Assembly: GCA_049325415.1 (NCBI GenBank)
Contig: JBMOLL010000016.1
Coordinates: 1-21,935, forward strand
From: JBMOLL01 sp049325415
GTDB taxonomy: Bacteria; Bacteroidota; Bacteroidia; Bacteroidales; GCA-2748055
DNA length: 21,935 nt
Direction: 5' to 3'
Made by a program: the position numbers and the translations under genes. This document shows, one piece after another, positions 14,791 through 21,935 of the stretch; position 1 is the stretch's first letter, and every line of letters starts with the position of its first letter. Under the pieces are notes generated by a model. It did no database searches, had not been told where the DNA came from, and saw only the letters and a list, made by a program, of their open reading frames with translations.

Positions 14791-17229
14791 ATGAAAAATT
14801 CAAGAAAAAGACCAATGAAAGCCGGAAAATCCCGAATGTTCCTTGCAGCAATATTATTTTGCCTGCCGCTGCATTCCGTATCTGCCACTGTTTACGAAGC
14901 CGAGAACGCCACACTCTATAAAGCCGTAACCGAGACCAAGAACAGTGGTTACATCGGCGACTCGTATGTGAATTTCGACAATGAAGCCGGCAGCTACATC
15001 GAATTCACCATCAGTATTTCGGAAAGCGGCCCCCAGACCCTGGGTTTCCGCTATGCGAACAACGGAACCGCACCACGCCCCATGGCGGTCGACCTGAACG
15101 GCAGCTCCACCGGTCTGTCTCTCAGCTTTAACATCACCGGCGACTGGACCACCTGGCTGACGGAATCCATCTCCCTCGACCTGGTGAAAGGCATTAACAA
15201 TGTCAGGCTGACCTCCACGGCAGCCGAAGGCGGTCCTAATCTCGACAATGTGGAGGTAAGCGGCACTCCCGGCTCGGTTTATACCCTGAGTGTTGAAGTG
15301 ACAGGCCCGGGAGATGTGCTCCTCGATCCGGAAGGCGGTAGCTACTACGAGGGAGAAACGGTAACTCTGACGGCTTCTCACGGTCTGTTTTCCGAATTTG
15401 CAGGCTGGGGAGGCGACCTTTCCGGTACAGAGTCCCCGGTACAGCTCGTCATGGACGGAAATAAAACGGTAACGGCCCTGTTTAACGAGATCCAGGTAGA
15501 AGTCCCGGATCCGGATTTCGACATGATCGGTTTTGCCGCGGTAAGCGGCGAGGGCTATACCACCACCACGGGCGGACAGGGCGGTGCGATCACCATCGTT
15601 ACCACCCTCCAGGAACTACAGGACTATGCCTATTCCAGAGAGAACGAAACGGCCCCCGGAATACTTTATATAAAAGGAAAAATCTCGTCGGCCTCCACGA
15701 CAGTGGTTACGATCAAACACGGTGCCAACCTGACCATCCTTGGTGAGGGAGAATTCGGGGAACTGGAGAATGTGGGGCTGAATATCCGGGACTATAACAA
15801 CGTGATCATCCGCAATATGAAGATCCACGAGGTGTTTTATCCCAACGACGCCATTACCATTGACGAATGCATGCACGTATGGGTCGACCATAATGAGCTT
15901 TACAGCAGGATCGGCGACGGGATCGGGGTTGACACCTACGACGGGCTGCTGGATATCAAGAACGGATCGAGGTATGTCACGGCGTCGTGGAACATCATCC
16001 ACCACCATATGAAAACTTCCCTGATCGGCCACACCGACAGTGACGGGCAAGCTGCAACTGACGCCCTGTTCCGGATCACCTATCACCATAACTATTTTCA
16101 CGACACCGACGGACGTAATCCCAGTATCCGCTTTGGTGCCATCCATATGTTCAACAATTATTTCGAGAATATTTCGGATTACGGCATAGCGGTCCGTAAG
16201 GGCGCCCACGCGAAACTGGATAACAACCATTATCACAGCGTTGTGATCCCGATCACCACCAATAAGTTTGATCCGCCCGACGGCTTTGTCTGTGAATCCG
16301 GAACGATCTACACGGGGAGTTGCAGCGCCGCCGACAATTCCATTACGCAGACCGATTGCGATTTCTGGAATGACCTGCCCTATTCTTTCTCCCCCGAGGA
16401 AACCAATACCGTTGCGCTGTCGGTACAGGCCTATGCCGGGGTGGGGATCATCTCCACCGGAAACACCGTTTCCCTCTCGGCCATCAGCGTTTCAGCCGGG
16501 AACCTTTCTCCCACCTTTAATTCCAATATTACCAGCTATACCCTGGTGGTCCCCGCAGGGACTGCAAGTGTCCAGGTCACGGCATCGACAAACGACGAAG
16601 GAGCGGTTATCTCGGGAGACGGGCTGGTTACCGCCTTCCCGTCTACGATGGTCATTACCGTGACCTCCTCCGATGGCTCCATGACAGAAAGCTATACCAT
16701 CGAAATCAGTCGTGAGGCTGAGCTGTCGTCGAATGCAGATCTTGCCACACTCACGGTAAGCCCCGGAACACTCGATCCCGCCTTCTCTGCCCAGACCACG
16801 GCCTACCAGCTGGTGGTGCCGCAGGGGACAAGCGAGGTGGAAATCACGGCCGTTGCAGATGATGAAAATGCTGTCGTAAGCGGCGACGGAACCTTCACCG
16901 ACCTTCCGGGCACGGCCGATATCACCGTAACCGCCGAAAACGGAAGCACAAAGGTTTACTCTGTTACGGTTTCCTTTGAAGTGGGAACGTATCCCAGACC
17001 GGGAGAAAGGCTCCGTTGCTACCCCAATCCGGCAAGGGAGGTACTCCGGGTCAGCGGCGCTTCGGCCGGAACAGCCGGCCTGTATGACCTGCAGGGACGT
17101 GAGCTCCTGTCGCTTACTGTAAGCGGAGCGGAATTTGAACTGGATATGAGTGAAGTGCCGGCCGGGATTTACCTGCTCCGCTTTACCGGAACTGACTGGT
17201 CGGGGACGCTCAGGGTCGTCAGGGAATAG
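14791..17229 (+). CDS. Multidomain secreted pectate lyase (PL1) with CBM6-like, cadherin-like and T9SS sorting domains
   Basis: The protein has 812 residues. A signal peptide ends near SVSA (32). Residues 34-158 are a CBM6/35-like carbohydrate-binding module (opens YEAENATLY, closes NLDNVEV). Residues 163-233 are an InlB-type bacterial repeat (FAGWGGDLSG). Residues 245-555 are a family PL1 pectate lyase: VWVDHNELYS (363-372), DGLLDIKNGSRYVTASWN (384-401) and the RxPxxR motif GRNPSIRFG with R442 and R447. Two cadherin-like beta-sandwich units follow (about 562-640 and 650-729). The end (740-812, CYPNPAREVLRVSG...PAGIYLLRF) is a type A T9SS sorting domain. It cleaves de-esterified homogalacturonan by calcium-dependent beta-elimination, at the cell surface or outside. 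A second in-frame ATG at 14815 is a possible alternative start. Confidence 0.93.
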   Translation: MKNSRKRPMKAGKSRMFLAAILFCLPLHSVSATVYEAENATLYKAVTETKNSGYIGDSYVNFDNEAGSYIEFTISISESGPQTLGFRYANNGTAPRPMAVDLNGSSTGLSLSFNITGDWTTWLTESISLDLVKGINNVRLTSTAAEGGPNLDNVEVSGTPGSVYTLSVEVTGPGDVLLDPEGGSYYEGETVTLTASHGLFSEFAGWGGDLSGTESPVQLVMDGNKTVTALFNEIQVEVPDPDFDMIGFAAVSGEGYTTTTGGQGGAITIVTTLQELQDYAYSRENETAPGILYIKGKISSASTTVVTIKHGANLTILGEGEFGELENVGLNIRDYNNVIIRNMKIHEVFYPNDAITIDECMHVWVDHNELYSRIGDGIGVDTYDGLLDIKNGSRYVTASWNIIHHHMKTSLIGHTDSDGQAATDALFRITYHHNYFHDTDGRNPSIRFGAIHMFNNYFENISDYGIAVRKGAHAKLDNNHYHSVVIPITTNKFDPPDGFVCESGTIYTGSCSAADNSITQTDCDFWNDLPYSFSPEETNTVALSVQAYAGVGIISTGNTVSLSAISVSAGNLSPTFNSNITSYTLVVPAGTASVQVTASTNDEGAVISGDGLVTAFPSTMVITVTSSDGSMTESYTIEISREAELSSNADLATLTVSPGTLDPAFSAQTTAYQLVVPQGTSEVEITAVADDENAVVSGDGTFTDLPGTADITVTAENGSTKVYSVTVSFEVGTYPRPGERLRCYPNPAREVLRVSGASAGTAGLYDLQGRELLSLTVSGAEFELDMSEVPAGIYLLRFTGTDWSGTLRVVRE

Positions 17230-17285
17230 AACTTCCTGAATACCTCAACGATCATGGCATTTTGTATGAAATACTGAAACAGACT

Positions 17286-18518
17286 ATGAAAAGGACCACC
17301 TTGAAAACAATGGCAGTGCTCCTGCTGCTGACGGTATGTGCTCTTTCCACATCCTCTTTTACCGGACCGGGGCAGTACAAACTGACGCTTTCGAACGACA
17401 GCGGTGCGGACTTCAGCGACCATACCTTCCGGCTTGACAACCGCGGACTGCTTGCCTGGATCGACGAAACAGGATCGGAATATTTCGCAGTGAAAGGGAA
17501 GCAGGAACTGCCCTGCCAGCTGATCAGGGAACAGGGGAAGGCACGTGCCCTGCTGGTACAGGCATCGCTGCCTGCCGGAGAAAAGCTGAACCTGAAGATT
17601 ACTCCGGTTTCTGAACAACAAAACAGCCGGAAAAGAACCTATGCTGAGCTGTCGGTAAAGGAAGGCGGACAGTGGAACGGAAAAAAATATTCGGGCGGAG
17701 ATTTTGTCCCGGTTTCCGGACTGAAGGTACCACCCCAACTGACCGACCATTCCTTTTATATCCGCTATGAAGGTCCGGGATGGGAATCGGATAAGGTGGG
17801 ATACCGTTTCTACCTCGACTGGCGCAATGCGGTTGATGTCTATGGCAAGAAAGTCGACACCATGGTTCTCGCGGGAGTGGGGCTGGATGGCTATGATTCC
17901 TATCATGAAATGTCGGACTGGGGAATGGACATCCTGAAGGTCGGCGAAACCCTGGGGCTGGGAACTCCCGCCTGGTGGAACGGTAAGAAGGCCGAACGTA
18001 TGGCCCTTACCGACAGTGTAAGTTCTGAAATTGTCTATTCGGGCGACCTGGAATCCAGGATCAGAACCCTGTACCATGGCTGGAAAACGGCTTCCTTCAA
18101 AACCGATGCTGACTGGCAGCTCTCGATCCGGGCCGGAAGCCGCCTGAGCCTTTCGGAACTTGAATTCACTGCCGGCATCGACAGCTTCTGCACAGGAATT
18201 GTAAAGATGCCCAGAACCGAAATCCTCAGTTCCCTGGAGGGTGAATGGGGCTACCTGGCAACCTGGGGAGTACAATCACTCAATGACGATGAGCTGGGGC
18301 TGGTGGTATTCTTCCCGACAGCCCGTTTCGGAAAATTTGCCTCCGACGGTAAAAGTGAAATCGTTGTCCTACATCCAGCACAGAACAGGATCTGCTATTA
18401 TTTCGGTGCAGCCTGGGTGAAGGAGAAAAACGGGATCAGGACCAAAGAGGATTTCCTTCGTTACCTGAAGCAGGAACAGGAGAAACTAAATGCCGGTATA
18501 AATCTGGTTATTAAATAA
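17286..18518 (+). CDS. DUF4861 family secreted protein
   Basis: I start this at ATG 17286 (410 residues); the in-frame TTG at 17262 is less likely. A signal peptide runs to about residue 25 (VCALSTSS). The middle of the protein carries the features I associate with DUF4861: YRFYLDWRNAVDVYGKK, then YHEMSDWGMDILKVGETLG and a TPAWWNGK segment. It is beta-rich overall. DUF4861 proteins in Bacteroidota often occur in pectin and other uronic-acid polysaccharide loci; whether this one is a lyase, hydrolase or binding protein is not evident. It follows the pectate lyase by 56 bp on the same strand and is probably co-transcribed. A terminator lies directly after it. Confidence 0.8.
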   Translation: MKRTTLKTMAVLLLLTVCALSTSSFTGPGQYKLTLSNDSGADFSDHTFRLDNRGLLAWIDETGSEYFAVKGKQELPCQLIREQGKARALLVQASLPAGEKLNLKITPVSEQQNSRKRTYAELSVKEGGQWNGKKYSGGDFVPVSGLKVPPQLTDHSFYIRYEGPGWESDKVGYRFYLDWRNAVDVYGKKVDTMVLAGVGLDGYDSYHEMSDWGMDILKVGETLGLGTPAWWNGKKAERMALTDSVSSEIVYSGDLESRIRTLYHGWKTASFKTDADWQLSIRAGSRLSLSELEFTAGIDSFCTGIVKMPRTEILSSLEGEWGYLATWGVQSLNDDELGLVVFFPTARFGKFASDGKSEIVVLHPAQNRICYYFGAAWVKEKNGIRTKEDFLRYLKQEQEKLNAGINLVIK

Positions 18519-18524
18519 TTAAAT

Positions 18525-18549
18525 AGGGAGTTGGCAGCTCCCTTTTTTT
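18525..18549 (+). terminator. Intrinsic terminator after the pectin genes, shared with the convergent transporter genes
   Basis: AGGGAG (18525-18530) and CTCCCT (18538-18543) form a 6 bp stem with a 7-base loop, followed by TTTTTT at 18544-18549. It starts 6 bp after the DUF4861 stop codon. On the opposite strand the same stem is followed by an AT-rich stretch, so it may also end the convergent PiT transcript, whose stop codon (18548-18550) overlaps the T run. Confidence 0.75.
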
Positions 18550-19585
18550 ATAACAGCCTGTAATGGTCGAGCAGGTACATCCCCAGGTAAGTGATTGCAT
18601 AGGCCATCAGTGGTGCGATCAGCCAGACGATAAAGAACTGGCTTACTTCGGTTTTTTTGAAAATATTCCGCGACCCGAGTTTGGCAACACCGATCCCGAT
18701 TATTGCTGCCACATTCACCTGCACAAGTGAAGAAGGGATCCCTTTCACCAGGGAGGCGGTCAGAAGCAGACTTGCAGAGACAAAGGCAATGATAATGGCT
18801 TCAAACTTGCCAAACAGAATGATTTCCTTACCGGTATGACTGACTATCTTATGACCGAAAATGGAACTCCCTATACCAAAGTTCGGTGCGATCAGCAAGG
18901 TGGAAAGTATAATAATCAGCAGGGTGTTCGACGGATTTTCGTTGATATGCAGCTCATTTAGGGTCATCCGGGCAATAGGTCCCGCCGCATTGGCCACGTT
19001 GTTGGCTCCGATGGCAAAGGCCATATAAAGCGACATGGCAATGATCAGCCCGTCGATTAGCCGGTTTCTCTGGTAAAGAGGCGAAAGGAACAAACCCTTC
19101 TTCCTCAGCGGATGATAGATATACCGCCCGGCAAGAAAGCAAATCAGAAAAGAAGCTGCCGGGAGGATCAGCCAGGTGGGAATGATCTCGAAAAAAAGCT
19201 TCTGCCGGTTAAGCACATCCAGATAAGAAGCCGCAGCCGAAACCGATAATACCGTTGCCTGACTGGTGGATTGAGGAACTCCGAGCAAATTCGCCATCAG
19301 CAGCGATAGAGCAATGGAAAGAAGGATCAGGGTAGTTACGGAATAATTGAGGTATTCAGAACTGATGATCCCGCTGCTGATGGTGGTAGCCGTAGCCTTA
19401 CCGGCAAGTATAGCGCCAAGAAGGACCATAATGCCAAACAATCCGGGGATGAGGTTTTTCCTGATCACGCCGGCACCATAGGCTGATGAGAAAGCCGGCG
19501 CTGTTCCACTCCCGCCCATGTTAATGGCCAGAAACATTGCCACGAGGTAGGGAATGATCAGGTGGTTGAACATCGGCGCTTCCAT
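18548..19585 (-). CDS. PiT-superfamily anion transporter (phosphate or sulfate-type)
   Basis: I take ATG 19585 as the start (345 residues); GTG 19591 and ATG 19573 (preceded by GGAAG) are alternatives. It is a ten- or eleven-helix inner membrane protein with the two inverted PiT halves. In the first half the signature GANDVANAFGT is replaced by GGSGTAPAFSS (24-34), losing Asn-Asp, and GLPVSTTH becomes GVPQSTSQ (102-109). The second half has GANNVANAAGP (193-203) and GIPSSLVQ (282-289). The ND-to-SG change also occurs, from memory, in the Bacillus CysP sulfate permease of the same superfamily, so sulfate is a possible substrate as well as phosphate. It lies 16 bp after another PiT-like gene and is probably in one operon with it. 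Confidence 0.82.
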   Translation of the reverse strand: MEAPMFNHLIIPYLVAMFLAINMGGSGTAPAFSSAYGAGVIRKNLIPGLFGIMVLLGAILAGKATATTISSGIISSEYLNYSVTTLILLSIALSLLMANLLGVPQSTSQATVLSVSAAASYLDVLNRQKLFFEIIPTWLILPAASFLICFLAGRYIYHPLRKKGLFLSPLYQRNRLIDGLIIAMSLYMAFAIGANNVANAAGPIARMTLNELHINENPSNTLLIIILSTLLIAPNFGIGSSIFGHKIVSHTGKEIILFGKFEAIIIAFVSASLLLTASLVKGIPSSLVQVNVAAIIGIGVAKLGSRNIFKKTEVSQFFIVWLIAPLMAYAITYLGMYLLDHYRLL

Positions 19586-19601
19586 ATACACGAAGCCTGG
19601 G

Positions 19602-20558
19602 TTATTTCAGATAACGGATTATAAGCACGATCAAAACACTCACAATCAATCCGATATTGACTTTATACAGGTCTTTGAATATTTTTTTGTAGGTATCCTT
19701 GATCAAATGTCTGTTAAGCAGGATGGAGATGGCATATTCCCTGCCTGCGAGAATGCCCACAAAGGTCCAGGTTGTACTCATCGGGATCGGATTAACCACA
19801 GTAAACACATACAAAACAATGCCATAGGTTAAGTCGATCAGGGTAGCCGACCGGATATTGGCTGAATTGGCTTTTTGCCTGACCACTTCCTGGATCTTTC
19901 CTCCCTTTCGCTGGAAGATAAAAGCCAGCAGGGCGAGAATGACCACCAGGGAGAACAGCATGCTCATCGGATCGAGAGAACGCGGCAGGTAGACATAGAT
20001 ATTGGCGAAATCCTGGATCAGCCACTGCGACCAGAGAAACCCGGTGGAGAACCATTGTGCCACAAGCCAGAACCGGTGTTGCTTCTTGACATTCATCTTA
20101 TCAACGGCCGATTTTGATTCAAACTTCCTGGATATCAACAGGTAAACCAGAAAAGCAAACACAAAGGCAACGACATAGCCTGTGACTGATTTTATAACCA
20201 TTTTTTCAATGACATCCCCGGTTGAGAAAATACTCAGGATCAGGAAGGTGGTGCTTACCGGGAAACCAAGCTGGGTGATAACGAGCAAGGCAACCGGTGG
20301 CAGTAACAGGTACCATTCCATCTCCGCAGGAAGCGGGATTTTTGATAAACGGCCGTAGGTCACATCCCCGTTATTGAAGTACCAGCCGATAAGAAGGGTG
20401 CCCGTCAGGATCACGGCTGCATAGGCCCAGAGAATCAGCCAGTGTCTTTTTCCGTTCGATGTCAGAAAGGTACCAAGTGTCTGAATGACATCATTCCCAA
20501 CAACAGAGTAACCGGCAAGCAGGAAACCGCTTACTCCGATTAATGTCAATTTATCCAT
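19602..20558 (-). CDS. Divergent PiT-like membrane protein, first gene of a transporter pair
   Basis: The protein has 318 residues with about nine or ten hydrophobic helices. It resembles the PiT/PHO4 superfamily. The first half has SVVGNDVIQTLGTF (18-31), keeping the Asn-Asp of GANDVANA, and GFPVSTTF (98-105). The second half has IQDFANIY (181-188) where GANDVANA is expected, so Asn is lost and Asp kept, and NPIPMSTTWTFVGILAG (256-272), close to GIPVSTTHT. A charged cytoplasmic loop (about 143-165) separates the halves. No other domain is attached. It precedes the second PiT-superfamily gene with a gap of about 16 bp, suggesting co-transcription. It could be a transporter itself or a partner of its neighbour. 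The substrate is not readable. Confidence 0.75.
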   Translation of the reverse strand: MDKLTLIGVSGFLLAGYSVVGNDVIQTLGTFLTSNGKRHWLILWAYAAVILTGTLLIGWYFNNGDVTYGRLSKIPLPAEMEWYLLLPPVALLVITQLGFPVSTTFLILSIFSTGDVIEKMVIKSVTGYVVAFVFAFLVYLLISRKFESKSAVDKMNVKKQHRFWLVAQWFSTGFLWSQWLIQDFANIYVYLPRSLDPMSMLFSLVVILALLAFIFQRKGGKIQEVVRQKANSANIRSATLIDLTYGIVLYVFTVVNPIPMSTTWTFVGILAGREYAISILLNRHLIKDTYKKIFKDLYKVNIGLIVSVLIVLIIRYLK

Positions 20559-20732
20559 ATAAGCGCTTTGCTATTTAGACTGGATATTTCAGAGAAGTAA
20601 CCGGAAAGTGGCAACAATATCTTTCAACACCTCCGAAGATCATTTCCCTGACTTCGGTCTGCTGAGCATCATTTCATCATCATATAACATTTCCTTAAGG
20701 ATGGACTAATATTCCCCACCGATCTTTACCGG

Positions 20733-21605
20733 ATGAAAAAGAATAAAAGGAAAATCGATCTGCTGGTCCTTTCCGACACCCACCTGGGCACCATCGGCTG
20801 CCGTGCCAGTGAGCTTTCAGCTTACCTTAAAACGATCAAGCCCGCAACCGTCATTCTCAATGGCGACATTATCGACGGCTGGCAGTTCAACAAGCGCTAC
20901 TTCCCGAAATCGCACATCCGGATCATTAAACAAATCCTGGGCTGGCTTTCAAAAGGCACCCGTGTATATTACATCACCGGCAACCACGATGAAGTCATGA
21001 GAAGGTTCAAAGGCTTTCAACTGGGCGGCCTTAAGATTGTTAATCAGCTGAAATTCAGAAAAGACGGGAAGAGTTACTGGTTTTTTCACGGGGATGTTTT
21101 CGACGTGGTGATGAAGTATTAGCGGGGTCTGGCTATTCTGGGCGGATTCAGCTACGATGTCCTGATCCTGCTGAACACGCTGTTGAACAGGGTCTCCCTG
21201 GCCCTGGGCCGGGGCCGGATCCATCTGTCGAAGAGCGTGAAGGACAGTGTAAAAAGTGCCGTAAAATTTGTAGATGATTTTGAAGGTGCAGCTGCGAAAA
21301 TGGCCATCCGCACAGGGGTGGATTATGTGGTTTGCGGCCATATTCACGCTCCGCAGATCAGGACAGTGACAAGAAAAGAAGGAAGCGTGGTTTATCTGAA
21401 TTCCGGCGACTGGATTGAAAATATGTCGGCCCTGGAATATGCCGGCGGAAAATGGTCGGTATACCGTTATGAGGATGACCCGGTGGCACGGGAAGCCAAT
21501 AAAGGGAAGGGCCCGAAAAAGGAAAAGAAAGCAAAGGAATTATTCAGGGACCTGGTGGAGGAGTTTCGCCTGCTGGAGGAAGCCTCGCTGGCCGAAAAGC
21601 TCTGA
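20733..21605 (+). pseudogene. LpxH-like metallophosphoesterase with an in-frame amber codon
   Basis: One reading frame of 290 codons encodes a calcineurin-like phosphoesterase related to UDP-2,3-diacylglucosamine diphosphatase. LSDTHLG (D15, H17), NGDIIDGW (from 45), TGNHDE (about 87-92) and FHGDVFD (from about 118) are in the first part; CGHIHAPQ and NSGDW are in the second. TAG at 21120-21122, codon 130, splits them, and the frame continues unbroken on both sides with no indel. The amber most simply derives from TCG (Ser). The first part (129 residues) lacks the GHIH metal motif and should be inactive alone. A lysine-rich helical tail (about 250-285) ends the protein. It may be a recent nonsense mutation, a sequencing error or a readthrough codon. 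Confidence 0.8.
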
Positions 21606-21612
21606 TCTCCTC

Positions 21613-21935
21613 TTAAACAATCTTCCGGCCGTGATAAGCCGGGGCCTGAATCATCCCATGCAACCTGTGCAGGTTTTCCGGCGTGATTTTTCCCGCAGCG
21701 ATCACTTCGATCCGCTCTCCGGCCAGTTGAACCATCTGCTGCAGGATCCCTGCTCCTTCCTCCGCTGTTGCGCGGCCCCCCGAGCTCAGCACGCTACCCA
21801 CTCCCTTTATCCTGAGCAGGCTTGCCAGCTCTGCAAGCGGATCGCCTGTCCGGTCAATCACCCTGTGCACCGTGACATTCATCCCTATTGCTGCCGCAGC
21901 CAGCCGTCCGATGGCCAATGGATCAAGATGACTGT
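21613..21935 (-). CDS. cutC: CutC-family protein, C-terminal part only (5' end beyond the window)
   Basis: The frame stays open to the window edge and begins in the middle of the protein, so this is the C-terminal 107 or so residues. The CutC TIM-barrel pattern is clear: NVTVHRVIDRTGDPLAEL, then VGSVLSSGGRATAEEG, then ERIEVIAAGKITPENL, ending in AYHGRKIV, the usual ending of Bacteroidota CutC. The catalogue name is copper homeostasis protein CutC, though a direct copper role is not established for all members. The apparent start at 21918 is a TTG inside the gene and not a true start. It is convergent with the metallophosphoesterase gene, 7 bp apart. Confidence 0.85.
   Translation of the reverse strand, partial: SHLDPLAIGRLAAAAIGMNVTVHRVIDRTGDPLAELASLLRIKGVGSVLSSGGRATAEEGAGILQQMVQLAGERIEVIAAGKITPENLHRLHGMIQAPAYHGRKIV

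Noticed and set aside
17169..18275. 368-codon minus-strand open frame
   Set aside because: It lies antisense to the DUF4861 gene and the end of the pectate lyase, with no recognisable motif or signal; it is a shadow frame.
20633..20657. CCGAAG/CTTCGG inverted repeat between the transporter and phosphoesterase genes
   Set aside because: It is a short stem with a 13-base spacer, expected by chance in this length of sequence, and has no clear link to a promoter.
1..21935. tRNA, rRNA, CRISPR arrays, insertion sequences, integrase or prophage genes
   Set aside because: All intergenic gaps are under 300 bp and show no cloverleaf pattern, repeat-spacer array, terminal inverted repeats or transposase motifs.

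Overview
The window reads as chromosomal DNA of a Bacteroidota organism, probably a free-living polysaccharide degrader. The evidence is a pectate lyase with a type IX secretion (T9SS) C-terminal sorting domain, many signal peptides ending in an S-x-Q type site, at least one clear Bacteroidota-type promoter (TTTTTG, 19 bp, TAATTTG), a Bacteroidota-style CutC C-terminus, a DUF4861 protein, and little use of strong Shine-Dalgarno sequences. I see no tRNA, rRNA, CRISPR array, insertion sequence or prophage gene. Coding density is high: the longest gap without a gene is 288 bp (6989-7276).

Layout. 1-2365: a small cupin, a beta-CASP metallo-beta-lactamase RNA nuclease and a short MgtC-family membrane protein. 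2559-6988: a membrane hybrid histidine kinase, then three minus-strand exported proteins: a small beta-barrel, a secreted caspase-like peptidase with three tandem C-terminal repeats, and a larger beta-barrel. 7277-12487: a response regulator fused to a degenerate histidine kinase, followed 33 bp later by a 1025-residue ABCG-like transporter with an unusual N-terminal region and a large extracytoplasmic insertion, then a lipoprotein. 12505-18518: a small exported protein, a secreted alpha/beta hydrolase, a GNAT-like protein, a multidomain PL1 pectate lyase preceded by two operator-like direct repeats, and a DUF4861 protein. This is a small pectin-related locus without SusC/SusD in view. 18548-20558: two tandem PiT-superfamily transporter genes with complementary losses of the family signature residues. 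20733-21935: an LpxH-like metallophosphoesterase gene interrupted by one in-frame amber codon, and the C-terminal part of cutC at the window edge.

How the parts may work together. The esterase, pectate lyase and DUF4861 protein plausibly act in sequence on pectic polysaccharide outside the cell, with the lyase anchored or released by the T9SS. The response regulator/pseudokinase and the ABC transporter are close enough to be co-transcribed, which suggests a signalling input controlling an export machine whose substrate is unknown. The caspase and its neighbouring barrel proteins are all exported, so they are more likely an envelope or extracellular proteolysis module than an intracellular defence system. 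The best candidates for something undescribed are the pseudokinase-ABCG pair, the caspase C-terminal repeat domain, the complementary PiT pair and the 21-bp-spaced repeats upstream of the pectate lyase.
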